This document shows positions 37,491-46,493 of a stretch of DNA of 64,000 nucleotides, piece by piece (position 1 is the first letter of the stretch; each line of letters begins with the position of its first letter). The notes under the pieces were generated by a model. That model was given only the letters and a program-made list of their open reading frames with translations. It had not been told where the DNA came from and did not search any database. The stretch covers positions 127,070 through 191,069 of the forward strand of contig DATLTS010000041.1 of assembly GCA_035533475.1 (NCBI GenBank), in the 5' to 3' direction. A program made the position numbers and the translations under genes. Source of the stretch: Mycobacteriales bacterium (GTDB lineage: Bacteria; Actinomycetota; Actinomycetes; DATLTS01).

Positions 37491-37958
37491 TCACGAGCCG
37501 AGTTGGCGGCGCACCTCCGCTGCGACCCGACCTCCGGACGCTCGACCGGCCACCTTCGCCTGCGCGATCCTCATCACCGGGCCGAGCATCCCGGGCCCCG
37601 ATGGGCCGTCGGCCGCAACGGCTTCGTCGATCGAGGCGCGCACAAGCCCGGCCAGCTCGCCCTCGGGCAGCTCCGCGGGCAGGTACCCGACGATGACTTC
37701 GCGCTCGGCGTTCTCACGGTCGGCCAACTCCGGCCGGCCTCCGGCGTTGAACGCCTCCGCGGCTTCCGCCCGACGCTTCGCCTCGCGCCGGAGCACGGTC
37801 ACCACGTCATCGTCGCTGAGACTTCGGGCTTCCGGGCCGGCCACCTCTTCGGTGGTCACCGCCGCCAGGGCCATCCGCAAGGTTGCCGTACGCAGCTCAT
37901 CTCGCGCCTTGATTGCAACCGTCAGGTCTGTCCGCAGTCGTTCCTTGAACGTCGCCAT
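37491..37958 (-). CDS. GatB/YqeY domain protein
   Basis: A 155-residue YqeY-type protein related to the tail domain of Asp/Glu-tRNA amidotransferase subunit B. Signature: KERLRTDLTVAIKARDELRTATLRM at the start (trimmed here), then EREVIVGYLPAELPEGELAGLV. It has a helical bundle fold; the role is uncertain, possibly tRNA-related. It begins 36 bases from the divergent metallophosphoesterase. Confidence 0.9.
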   Translation of the reverse strand: MATFKERLRTDLTVAIKARDELRTATLRMALAAVTTEEVAGPEARSLSDDDVVTVLRREAKRRAEAAEAFNAGGRPELADRENAEREVIVGYLPAELPEGELAGLVRASIDEAVAADGPSGPGMLGPVMRIAQAKVAGRASGGRVAAEVRRQLGS

Positions 37959-37993
37959 ACTCCGAGCGTAGGGCCGCCTGCGAGGATTACCCG

Positions 37994-38878
37994 ATGCGCC
38001 GCACGCTTGCCTGGGCCACCGGCATCGCCGGTCTTGCGGTCAGCGGTGCGAGCTACGCGGTCATCGAAGCGCGGTCCCCACGCTTGCGCCAGATCGAGGT
38101 GCGGATCCTCCCGCCCGGTAGCCGACCGCTGCGGATCTTGCATATCAGCGACCTGCACATCACCCCGGGTCAGGAATGGAAGATCCGGTGGCTTCGCGAT
38201 CTGGCGGGGCTGGACCCCGATCTCGTCGCAGACACCGGGGACAATCTGGCCCACCGCGACGCGGTGGCCTCGGTCGCCAGAGCACTCGAGCCGCTGCTCG
38301 AACGCCCAGGCGTGTTCGTGGGCGGCTCCAACGATTACTTCGCGCCGCGGTGGAAGAACCCGGCGCGCTACCTGCTACCCAACACCGGGCGCCGGGTACA
38401 CGGCCGCCCGCTGCCCTACGCAGACCTCCGCCGGGTCTTCCTCGACGCCGGCTGGGTCGACCTGACCAACCGCCGGGTGCAGCTCGACATCGCCGGCCAT
38501 CGCATTGATGCGGCGGGCGTAAACGATCCGCATATCAAGGCGGATCGATATCCCAAGGTGGCGGGCCCGGTCGCCGCGGGTGCGGACCTGGGTCTGGCGC
38601 TCGTGCACGCTCCAGAGCCGCGGATCCTCGACGAGTTCGCCGCCGACGGGTTCGGATTGGTGCTGGCCGGTCACACCCACGGCGGCCAGCTCCGCGTTCC
38701 GGGCATCGGCGCGTTGGTCACGAATTGCGGTCTGGAGACCCGCCGGGCGCGTGGCTTGTCCAGATGGGGCAGCTCAACCTGGTTGCATGTTTCCGCGGGT
38801 CTGGGGACGAGCCCGTTCGCCCCAGTCCGCTTTGCCTGCCCGCCAGAGGCGACCCTGCTCACCGTCCAGCCTGCCTGA
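37994..38878 (+). CDS. Calcineurin-like metallophosphoesterase
   Basis: A 294-residue phosphoesterase with an N-terminal hydrophobic segment (about 5-25). Metal-site motifs: HISDLHI, DTGDN, GGSNDYF (the usual G-N-H-D has become G-S-N-D), LVHAP, and LAGHTHGGQ. It resembles the YkuE-type membrane-associated enzymes. By order it is Rv3683. The substrate is unknown; some relatives act on phospholipids or nucleotides. Confidence 0.92.
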   Translation: MRRTLAWATGIAGLAVSGASYAVIEARSPRLRQIEVRILPPGSRPLRILHISDLHITPGQEWKIRWLRDLAGLDPDLVADTGDNLAHRDAVASVARALEPLLERPGVFVGGSNDYFAPRWKNPARYLLPNTGRRVHGRPLPYADLRRVFLDAGWVDLTNRRVQLDIAGHRIDAAGVNDPHIKADRYPKVAGPVAAGADLGLALVHAPEPRILDEFAADGFGLVLAGHTHGGQLRVPGIGALVTNCGLETRRARGLSRWGSSTWLHVSAGLGTSPFAPVRFACPPEATLLTVQPA

Positions 38879-38971
38879 GTGAACTTCGCCACCGCGGTGC
38901 CATCCGGCGGCCGACCTCGACCTCGACCGGACCGGCGGTCGCTTGCCGGCCCGGGGTCTCCGGGCACCCGC

Positions 38972-38977
38972 TAGACT
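38972..38977 (+). promoter_or_regulatory. -10 element of tRNA-Pro
   Basis: TAGACT ends 10 bases before the tRNA 5' end. No convincing -35 at standard spacing. Confidence 0.4.
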
Positions 38978-38987
38978 GACGGCCCCT

Positions 38988-39061
<74 letters not shown>

Positions 39062-39250
39062 CGGCCGGCGGCCGGTGTTTCTGCAAGGTCAGAGGCACCG
39101 GCCACCGCATTTTCCAGATCGGTGACGTGCACAGCGCACAGTACCGAGATTGGGACGGACGGGTTCACCGCACGGAGATTGAACCCGCAGTTCATCCGTT
39201 CCGTGCCGTCCTAGAATGCCCGTCGCAAACACACTCGCGGAGGACTTGAC

Positions 39251-39475
39251 ATGGCTCGTACCCGTTGGCTGCTCGGCCTGGCCGCAGTCGGTCCGATCCT
39301 GCTCGCAAGCTGCCACAGCAACTCGCCGGGCAGCAGCCCATCCAGCCCGAGTCCGAGCCAGACGCAAGTACAGCAGCCCAGCTCGGGCAGCGGCGGCGGC
39401 ATCCCGCAGGGTGGCGGCGGCGACCACGATTCCGACAACAACGGCGGACCCAGCGACGGCGACGGCGGCATCTAG
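39251..39475 (+). CDS. Small Gly/Ser/Pro-rich lipoprotein
   Basis: A 74-residue putative lipoprotein. The signal sequence MARTRWLLGLAAVGPILLASC ends in a lipobox with Cys21. The mature part is a low-complexity chain of Ser-Pro, Gln and Gly/Asp repeats (SGSGGGIPQGGGGDHDSDNN). ATG preceded by GCGGAGGACTTGAC. No recognisable fold; it could be a surface spacer. First of three exported proteins in a row. Confidence 0.75.
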   Translation: MARTRWLLGLAAVGPILLASCHSNSPGSSPSSPSPSQTQVQQPSSGSGGGIPQGGGGDHDSDNNGGPSDGDGGI

Positions 39476-39493
39476 ACAACCGCCACGCCGTCG

Positions 39494-40075
39494 ATGCGTA
39501 GGCCCACGGTGCGGGTCGCCGCGCTCGCTCTGGTCCTCGGTGCAGCCCCTGCCTGCGCCCTGGCGGGCCACCAGACCCGCCCTTCTAGCACAGCCGGGTT
39601 CGGCTGGTTCCGCGCCGCGCCGCCCCCGGCCGGCTGGTCGGCGCAATCGATGCCGCTCCGAGCCGGTCGGCTCGCCGTGCCCCCGGGGCTCACCGTGATG
39701 CCCGGGGACCATGGCACCGTCTCCGCCGGCCGGGAACTGGCCGGGCAGATCGCTGTGTACCTGAACGCGACCCCGCAGCAGGGGGGCGAAACCCTGACGA
39801 ACTGGTCGTCGTTCCGCGTCGAACACCTCATGGCGGAGGACGCGAGATCCGCGCATCTAGACGCCAGCGCCACCGACCTACGTTTCACCGGTGGACAGGG
39901 TTCATGTGTCATGGACGACTACGTCACCCGCGTCGGGGCCCACCACTACCGCGAAATCGCCTGCCTCGTGCACGGCGCCGCCGGCGGGAGCGTTATCGTC
40001 GTCGCCGCGCTGACCAGCGCCTGGGCCGACTACCAAGATGTTCTGCGCCGGGTGGTGGACGGCTACCAGCTCTGA
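39494..40075 (+). CDS. Secreted hypothetical protein
   Basis: A 193-residue exported protein with a Sec signal (VRVAALALVLGAAPACALA, Cys at about 21, possible lipobox A-P-A-C). The mature part has an alpha/beta character with GWSAQSMPLRAGRLAVPPG and a C-terminal helix DVLRRVVDGYQL. Two Cys (in QGSCVMDD and EIACLVHG) could form a disulphide. It begins 18 bases after the preceding lipoprotein gene, so cotranscription is likely. Not recognised. Confidence 0.75.
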   Translation: MRRPTVRVAALALVLGAAPACALAGHQTRPSSTAGFGWFRAAPPPAGWSAQSMPLRAGRLAVPPGLTVMPGDHGTVSAGRELAGQIAVYLNATPQQGGETLTNWSSFRVEHLMAEDARSAHLDASATDLRFTGGQGSCVMDDYVTRVGAHHYREIACLVHGAAGGSVIVVAALTSAWADYQDVLRRVVDGYQL

Positions 40076-40459
40076 CCTCATTCCGGCGAGCCCCCGGCCG
40101 GCGCTCCGGTCCGCAACAGGTGCGGTTCACCACCCACCCCTGCGTCCCCAGGCCACCGATGGGTTGCCGGCGGTCGCCCCATGCGGACCCCGCCGCAAGG
40201 CCGCCCCCGGGCCGGCCGCACCCATGGTGAAAGCGAGGGCATTCGGGATGAACCGGACCAGGCCGGTGTACGTGTGATCCACGACGGGCGGTTCGATCTA
40301 GAGGGGGCCACACGTGCGCGCAGCGATCCGCGAGCAAGGCCCGGGCTCGTCGCCGCTACGGCATCCGTGCCCGTGCTGGCCGCGAGACCCCGCCGCAGGC
40401 CAATCAGTCGCCGGCATCACGCCCTTGCCCTGTTCCGTGCGCAACCACAGGACCGCATC
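40076..40459 (+). other. 384-base intergenic region before the YxFxxD lipoprotein gene
   Basis: No gene is supported. A 7-base inverted repeat, ACGTGTG (40270-40276) and CACACGT (40309-40315), flanks a 32-base spacer. The reading frame of the downstream gene is open through most of the gap but lacks conserved composition. A promoter probably lies here. Confidence 0.4.
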
Positions 40460-41143
40460 ATGAGACGACGCAAACTGACCGGCACCCGGCACGGCCTACT
40501 CGCTTTCGCCGCACTTGCGGCCCTGGCCAGCGGATGCAGCGGCGGTGCGCGCCAGCCAGCGGCACTGTCTGCCACCTCCGCGCCGCCCGGTGTCGGGGCC
40601 CCGAGGCCGCTCGCAACCACCGCCGGCACCGCGGCACCGCTCGCATCCGGACATAGTCGCGCCCCGGCTCGACCGTCTGAGCCGCCGACGACCGCGCCGT
40701 CAACCGTGCCCAGCTCAGCCACCACCCGTGCCACATCTCCGGTCGCCCAACCGACCCGACCCCCGAGTCGCACCGGCACGCCCGCCCCGGCTCCGGCCGG
40801 CACGATCGTCTCCTCCTGGGACTCGCCGTCCCTCGGCGAGACCATCAGCGACGCGACGGGACGGACCCTGTACATCTTCACCCCTGACGACGGAGCGAGC
40901 AGCCCGCAGTGCACCAGCACCGGAGGCTGCTCAACCACCTGGCCGCCGTTGCGCGCCCACGGTGCGCTCCACGCGCAGGGGCAGGCCCGGCAGACCCTTC
41001 TCGGCACCGAGGATGGCCAGGTCACCTACAACGGCCACCCGCTGTACTTCTACGCCGGCGACTCCGGACCGCACCAGACGAACGGCCAAGGGGTCGGCGG
41101 CATCTGGTACGTCATCAACACCGACGGCAGCGTCCACGTGTAG
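40460..41143 (+). CDS. Lipoprotein with Y-x-F-x-x-D secreted repeats (COG4315-like)
   Basis: A 227-residue lipoprotein. Lipobox A-S-G-C near residue 23, followed by about 90 residues of Ala/Pro/Thr-rich linker. The C-terminal domain has two repeats of the DUF-type motif: GRTLYIFTPDDG and GHPLYFYAGDSG, with a C-x(n)-C pair (PQCTSTGGCSTTW). This domain occurs in exported proteins of unknown role in actinobacteria, and the aromatic/Asp motifs suggest ligand or electron-carrier association at the envelope. ATG 40460 follows CAGGACCGC. Confidence 0.85.
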   Translation: MRRRKLTGTRHGLLAFAALAALASGCSGGARQPAALSATSAPPGVGAPRPLATTAGTAAPLASGHSRAPARPSEPPTTAPSTVPSSATTRATSPVAQPTRPPSRTGTPAPAPAGTIVSSWDSPSLGETISDATGRTLYIFTPDDGASSPQCTSTGGCSTTWPPLRAHGALHAQGQARQTLLGTEDGQVTYNGHPLYFYAGDSGPHQTNGQGVGGIWYVINTDGSVHV

Positions 41144-41300
41144 CCCACGTCGTCCGGCGAGGCTCTGTCCGACGCCACCGGCCGCGGACTGGCCGGCGGT
41201 GCCGGCCGCAGGTGCAACCGGTGCCTGAGCTGGCACCGCGCTCCTGGCCTGCTCGGAAGAAGCCCGGCTGGCGGCGCCAGCCGGTCACCCCCGTGGCGGA

Positions 41301-44300
41301 CTAGTCAGCCACTGCCCGGTGGTGCCGATGGTGGCGGACCTTGAAGAAGCCCCAGAACGAAACCGACAGAGTCGCGAAGGCGATGAACAGGACCAGCCAG
41401 GTGACCAGCGGCACCGCCGTCTTCCGTCCAGCGAAGTCCGGGTGGACGACGATGTGGAGGAAGGCGAAGCCGGTCACGCCGTAGACCGCAGCCCACACGT
41501 ACTTGTTCCACCGGAACAGCCGTTCCCCCTCCATGAACGTCAGCGGGGCGAGCGCGAGGACGAGGGCCGTGAGCCCCTCCACGGCGAGGGCCGCACAAAA
41601 TGCCTCCGCGACGAGTGGCCAGAAGGCGCCGTGGGTGTGCTGCACGAGCTCCTTGACCGGGTAGAGCGCGAACCAGCCCGCGGCCGCGAGCCCGAGCAAC
41701 CAGAGGGCCCAGGTGAGGACGGCCCGGCCGTCCTGGTCCGGGGACATCTTCCGGCTGAACTGGAAGCCGGCAACCAGACCGTAGACATAGCCGGGTTCGA
41801 AGTGCACCGCACGAGAGAGCAGGACGCAACCGAGGGCGAACAGGAGCGCGCCGGGACGTAGCCGCAAGACACCGGGCGCCTGGTAGCGCTTGCGGGCGTA
41901 GCCGAGGGCGATCTTGTTCCCGACGATGGTCGTCGCTACCAGACCCAGCGAGAGACCGAGGACCAGGCGGAGGGACTCCATCGTGAACCCGAACGTCGGG
42001 TCGACGGCACCGTAGATCACGCCGGTGGTGAGGACGAAGAGCAATCCCCCGAACAGGCGGCCGACCCTAGTCTTGCGCAGTCCCGCCTCGGGGAGTTTCG
42101 CAAACGGCCGGCGGACCGGTGCCAGCCAAGAGCGGATTTCGTCGTAGTTCTCCTTGAGCGTGCCGTTGAACAGCTCGGCCGGGAACGTGACCATGAGCAG
42201 CAGCGCACCGGCGAGCGCGGCGTTGAGCAGGAGCAGGCGGGTGGAGTGCGAAACGGTCTCGAAATCCGGCAACGCCGCCACGAACGGTGACTCGCCTTTC
42301 GCCAGAACCTCTGCGGGATTCGTCGCCGGGGCGGTGGTGGGGACCGAAGCCAACCCGGTGCCGCCGAGCGGCGCGGCGGCGAACGGCGCGGCGGGGAGCG
42401 GTGCGGGCGACGGCGTGGTGGCCGGTGAGCCGGCGTTCGCGGGACTAGGGGTTGGCGAGCCGATACTCGAACTGTAGGCAGGCGCCGCCAACGGCGTCGC
42501 TCGCGTGATTCTCTCGCCCAGCACACGCACCGTGGCCGAGGGCGTGGGTCTAGCCGCAGGCGGGCTCGTGCTCACCGGCCGGCTCGTCACAGCGGTCGGC
42601 CTCGGCGCCCCAGTCGCCCCTGGACCGGGGTGCCGGGTCGGTGCCACGGTCGGGGGTGGCGTGAGGGTCAAGGTCGGTGTTGGGGTCACGGAGGGCGCCG
42701 GCGGATACGTGACCGGCGGGTAGTAAAACCCACCTCCCGTCCCAGTCGTCTGGGTCGCGATCACAGTCGCGAGCGGTGGGCTGGGTGCGGTGAGGAGCGG
42801 GTCGTTGGTCAGGGCAGTGCCAACCGTATATATCCCGCCGGGGATGCTCTGGACGGTTCGCGCCAGGCCAGTCGGGTCAGTTGTCGCAGTGAACGTCAGC
42901 GGCCCGACAAGGTGAACCCGCGACTGAACCATCGCCGCTGGGCTGAAGCTGCCGCCCGCCGGTGGGGAGAACGTCGGTGAGTCGGTCGGGGAACTGAACG
43001 TCGGCGGCGGCGTCGGCGGCGGCGAGTGCCCCAGCCGGGTGAGCGTGAAGGTGACCTGATGTCCGGACTGGTCGCCGGTCAACGGGGCGCCCCCCACTCC
43101 GTGCAGCTGGGCGGCTAGGACGGCCGCGCCGGCGTCGACGACTGGCGGCCCGATGTAGTCCAAGGCGACCGGTTCGGGTTGGACGGTCACCGGCGCGGTG
43201 GCATTCGTCGCCAAATACGGAGAGGCTCCGGCGAACGTCACGGTCAGCGAATTCACGCCGGGCGGCTGCAGGACGGAGGCGAAGGTGTAACTCGCCGTCC
43301 CCGTGGCGTCCGTCTGCGACTGTCCGGACTGATCTCCGATCGAGAACGTGAGCGGCTCGCTCGCCACGCCGCTGGCCGCGCTGGCGCCCAGTGCCGTGGT
43401 CGAGGTCACCGGCGGCGCGGTCAGATGCGCGACCACGGTTAGCGGGGAGGCGTAGTTGACCGGGGCCGGGCTGTCGATCGCCAGGCTCGTCGGGGTGGAC
43501 GCGGTCGTTAGGCTCTTGGCCTGGATGAAGACCGCCGAGTCGTACTGCCCGTCGCTGGTGTCGGCAATCGCCAGCTTGAGGTGGTTTGAGACGCCCGGCG
43601 TGACGGGGGCCGTGCAGGTCAGTACGGTGGTCAGGCCATTCAGGCCCACGTCGTACGGCGAGGAGTAGAGCCCGGACGTCGCGTCCTGGGTTGCGGGGTT
43701 ATCCCGAAAGTACCCGGCGTTCGTCCCCGCGTTGACGGTGTTGATGGAGACCGGGCTGGTGGTCCCGGGGATGGTCGCGCAGTTTTCCCGTTGCTGCGTT
43801 CCGCCATCGGTCACGTAGAAGCCGAACACGTCGTTGTAGACCGATCCGACGAAGTCCGGGTACTCCTCCGAGCCGAACACGTACTGGAAGGAGACCGTTT
43901 TCGCGCCGGCGGCCGGGATGGCGTCGAATTCGAGGACGGCCGCGTCGTGGGTCAGTCCGGTGGTGGACGGACAGTACAAACTCGAAGTGGGGGTGCAAGG
44001 GGGCAGGTTGGCGGCAGCCAGCGCGTCGAGGTCGGGATCGCCCAGTAGCCCGAAGTCGGTGCTGGTAATGCTGGTCGTGTTGGGTCCGACAAGCTGTATG
44101 GCCGTCCCCGTGCTGAGAACGATGCCCCCGTCGAAGCCGACGCCCGTGTCCGCGGTTCCGCCCCCAGTGAAGGTCGCGGCGGCGGTGGTGGCCCCGGTGT
44201 ACGTCGCGTTTTCCACCGTGACCCCGGAACCGACCAGCTGCTGAGCCAGTTGGGTCGCGATCGTGGCGTCCGAAGCCTCAAGGAAAGAGGTGATGCTCAG

Positions 44301-44444
44301 CGAGCCCCCGGCGTTCGCGCTGGCTGCGAAGAACGATCCCGCAAACGAGGAGACGCCCAGGATGAGGGCGACGAACGTGATCCGGACGAGGCGAGCGCCC
44401 CGCCGGCCTGCCGTCCGCATGCGAGCATGCCGTGCCACCGACAC
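41301..44444 (-). CDS. Choice-of-anchor-L surface protein fused to a polytopic membrane domain
   Basis: A 1047-residue protein. A signal peptide (to about residue 45) is followed by a choice-of-anchor-L domain (about 50-290) with the typical FQYVFGSEEYPDFVGSVYND. Then come Ig-like repeats (about 300-560) and a Pro/Thr/Ser-rich stalk (about 560-730). The last 310 residues form a membrane domain with about eight hydrophobic segments, including LLLLNAALAGALLLMVTF, LGLSLGLVATTIVGNKI and VPLVTWLVLFIAFATLSV, and ending in H-H-R-H-H. Exported surface domains normally end in one anchor helix, so this long polytopic tail is remarkable. It is divergent from the His-rich membrane protein. No function can be assigned. 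Confidence 0.85.
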   Translation of the reverse strand: MSVARHARMRTAGRRGARLVRITFVALILGVSSFAGSFFAASANAGGSLSITSFLEASDATIATQLAQQLVGSGVTVENATYTGATTAAATFTGGGTADTGVGFDGGIVLSTGTAIQLVGPNTTSITSTDFGLLGDPDLDALAAANLPPCTPTSSLYCPSTTGLTHDAAVLEFDAIPAAGAKTVSFQYVFGSEEYPDFVGSVYNDVFGFYVTDGGTQQRENCATIPGTTSPVSINTVNAGTNAGYFRDNPATQDATSGLYSSPYDVGLNGLTTVLTCTAPVTPGVSNHLKLAIADTSDGQYDSAVFIQAKSLTTASTPTSLAIDSPAPVNYASPLTVVAHLTAPPVTSTTALGASAASGVASEPLTFSIGDQSGQSQTDATGTASYTFASVLQPPGVNSLTVTFAGASPYLATNATAPVTVQPEPVALDYIGPPVVDAGAAVLAAQLHGVGGAPLTGDQSGHQVTFTLTRLGHSPPPTPPPTFSSPTDSPTFSPPAGGSFSPAAMVQSRVHLVGPLTFTATTDPTGLARTVQSIPGGIYTVGTALTNDPLLTAPSPPLATVIATQTTGTGGGFYYPPVTYPPAPSVTPTPTLTLTPPPTVAPTRHPGPGATGAPRPTAVTSRPVSTSPPAARPTPSATVRVLGERITRATPLAAPAYSSSIGSPTPSPANAGSPATTPSPAPLPAAPFAAAPLGGTGLASVPTTAPATNPAEVLAKGESPFVAALPDFETVSHSTRLLLLNAALAGALLLMVTFPAELFNGTLKENYDEIRSWLAPVRRPFAKLPEAGLRKTRVGRLFGGLLFVLTTGVIYGAVDPTFGFTMESLRLVLGLSLGLVATTIVGNKIALGYARKRYQAPGVLRLRPGALLFALGCVLLSRAVHFEPGYVYGLVAGFQFSRKMSPDQDGRAVLTWALWLLGLAAAGWFALYPVKELVQHTHGAFWPLVAEAFCAALAVEGLTALVLALAPLTFMEGERLFRWNKYVWAAVYGVTGFAFLHIVVHPDFAGRKTAVPLVTWLVLFIAFATLSVSFWGFFKVRHHRHHRAVAD

Positions 44445-44861
44445 CCCACCCCCCGGCCGTCCCGCAATCTAGGTTCGCGAGGGCGGCAGCATAACCGGAG
44501 CGAGGGCAAGTTCGCAGCAAATTCCGACAGGATCTGATCGCCCGACCCGTCCCGGGTTCATCACCGCCGCCCGGAGTGGGAACGGATGCATGCTTTTGTC
44601 TGACTTCATCGACGCCCAATCACCGGCAGGGATATCCGCAGCGAGAATTTTCGGCATTCCCCCCTATCGGCGTCGCTGTCGGCGTAACGTCCTCGACCGA
44701 CAGGGATCCGGTCGATCGGGGCTGAGCCAAGCGGCCCGGGTCGACTCAACAAACGGGGGCAATCGGGTGGGGACATCCCAGGGCCAGGCGGACGTATGGA
44801 AGCCGCCCGCGCTTGTCCTAGCCAGCAGCCATTCAAGAGCGGTTCCGAGGAAGAGGTAGTC
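44445..44861 (+). other. 417-base divergent intergenic region
   Basis: It lies between the anchor-L gene (minus) and the His-rich membrane gene (plus). No coding frame with support. The centre (about 44500-44660) is distinctly less GC-rich than its surroundings, as expected for promoters or binding sites. I see no clear hairpin or riboswitch signature. Confidence 0.4.
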
Positions 44862-46199
44862 ATGAAGGCGACGCCGCAGCTGGCCGGGCCAACCACCCTG
44901 AAGGCGGACTCCTACTGGTCGAAGATGGCGATCCATCGGGTGCCCTCGAAGTACCTGCTGATCTCCGCCTTCATTTCCTACATGATCTTGGCTATCTCCT
45001 ACCTCGAGGGTGCACCGCCCTGGATCGCCTTCGGGCTGGCGCTCCTCCCTTGGAGCCTGATGGTGATGTTCGAGCTCCAATGGACCTACAAGCATTTTCA
45101 CTGGTTCGCGCTGTTCGGATTGATGGCGTTCGTGCAGACAATCCACTACAGCGAGCACTGCATCGAGATCATCCAGGTCCACATTTTCCACGAGCCGACG
45201 TACAAGGCGATCGCGATCTTCAGCACGCTCAACATCGAATGGGTGCACTTCCTCGGGGACACGTTCCTCACGATCGGCACCCTGATTCTGGTCTCGAAGT
45301 TCCCCCGCAACCCGTGGCTGTGGGTGGCCATTCCGTTCCAGATCGCGCACCAGGCCGAGCACACCTTCCTCATCTTCAACTACCTGTTCGAAGGCGCTCG
45401 GGCCGGCGGCCCAGGGCTGCTGTCCTCGCCCGGGGGGGCCATCGGCGGTGGCGTCGGCCTCAGCCGCCCGGACCTGCACTGGATCTACAACACCCTCTAC
45501 ACGATCCCGTTCGTCCTCTCCCTGATCTACCAACTCAAGCGGACCTACGACGAAGCCCTCGACGAAGCGTTCCCGGAAGCCCCGAAGGCCGAACTACTCG
45601 AAGCGAGCCGGCATCTCGAGACGTTCCACTACGCCGTCTCCGAGACCGTCCTCGCCCCCGGTGACGACGCCGATCGGCTGTACATCATCGTCGAAGGCGA
45701 GGCCGTGGTCTTCCGGCACGACGACGACGGTCAGGTGGTCGAAGTGGCCACCTTGCACAAGGGCCAGTACTTCGGGGAAGTCGGGCTGCTCGTGCCGGGC
45801 GCGCCGCACACGAAGACGATCCGGGCCAAGACCGATCTGACCGTACTGGCGATGGACGAGCCGACCTTCCGTCACCTGATGGACACCTCTCAGGCGACCC
45901 ATGACCGTTTCGCGGAAATGGCTGCCGATCGGGTTGTGCATCTCCCGGATGCGCGTACCTCCGAAGACAATGAGCGGGTTCCGGCCCTGGTGGGCGCGAC
46001 CTCGGCACCCCGGGCCACCAGCCGCGGGTCGGCGCGCGCATCCGGAGCGCGGTCCGGCACCCGGGTCAACGGCGGTGCGAGCACCCCCCGGGCGCGAGCC
46101 AACGGCAACGGGGCACAGCGGTCCGGAGCCACGGCGGCCCGAGGCAAAGCCGCGGCACCCAAGCCGGCGCCTCGCAAGCGCGCCGGCGACAAGTCCTGA
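44862..46199 (+). CDS. His-rich polytopic membrane protein fused to a cyclic-nucleotide-binding-like domain
   Basis: A 445-residue protein. Residues 30-230 hold about six hydrophobic segments containing many potential metal ligands: H78, H80, H95, E98, H99, E126, H129, H163, E166 and H167. The pattern H-x-x-E-H occurs twice (HYSEH and HQAEH), plus E-W-V-H. Residues about 248-350 form a cNMP-binding fold (LYIIVEGEAVVFRHD, GQYFGEVGLL, TIRAKTDLTVLAMDE). In the phosphate-binding cassette the usual Arg is replaced (GAPHTKT), so cyclic nucleotide binding is doubtful. The last 90 residues are a disordered Arg/Ala/Gly/Lys-rich tail. ATG follows GAGGAAGAGG. Possibly a metal or haem membrane sensor or enzyme; unknown family to me. 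Confidence 0.85.
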   Translation: MKATPQLAGPTTLKADSYWSKMAIHRVPSKYLLISAFISYMILAISYLEGAPPWIAFGLALLPWSLMVMFELQWTYKHFHWFALFGLMAFVQTIHYSEHCIEIIQVHIFHEPTYKAIAIFSTLNIEWVHFLGDTFLTIGTLILVSKFPRNPWLWVAIPFQIAHQAEHTFLIFNYLFEGARAGGPGLLSSPGGAIGGGVGLSRPDLHWIYNTLYTIPFVLSLIYQLKRTYDEALDEAFPEAPKAELLEASRHLETFHYAVSETVLAPGDDADRLYIIVEGEAVVFRHDDDGQVVEVATLHKGQYFGEVGLLVPGAPHTKTIRAKTDLTVLAMDEPTFRHLMDTSQATHDRFAEMAADRVVHLPDARTSEDNERVPALVGATSAPRATSRGSARASGARSGTRVNGGASTPRARANGNGAQRSGATAARGKAAAPKPAPRKRAGDKS

Positions 46200-46245
46200 T
46201 CGTGCCGCCTCGCCCGCGGGCGGGCCTGTCCTCTCGGAGCCCAAA

Positions 46246-46422
46246 GTGATCCTCAGTGCCGGCTTCTACCCCAACCCAGTCCCGGGTTTCATCTTCACCG
46301 CTGTTGTCTGCGCCGGCTTTTCCACGGTGGCGGTGCGCATCTGGGTGCGCGAGTACGGCGCGAAGGCCCGGATGCGCAGGGCAGCTGGCGATCGGTCGGC
46401 CACTGCACCGCCGACGACTTAG
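46246..46422 (+). CDS. 58-residue single-span peptide, paralogue of the NDH N-terminal anchor
   Basis: GTG at 46246 with GGAG about 8 bases upstream. It begins V-I-L-S-A-G-F-Y-P-N-P-V-P-G-F-I-F-T-A, a segment nearly identical to the start of the NADH-dehydrogenase-like protein encoded at 48191. It continues as one membrane helix and a basic end (VREYGAKARMRRAAG). The two copies also share long nearly identical stretches at DNA level, so they arose by partial duplication. It lies 46 bases downstream of the His-rich membrane protein and is probably cotranscribed. Likely a small subunit binding the same membrane partner as the flavoprotein. Confidence 0.75.
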   Translation: MILSAGFYPNPVPGFIFTAVVCAGFSTVAVRIWVREYGAKARMRRAAGDRSATAPPTT

Positions 46423-46493
46423 CTGGGTGCGCACTCACCGGACAGCACCCGGCATCCGGTGGGCTTCGCGACGCGTGGGGATGGAACCGCCGC

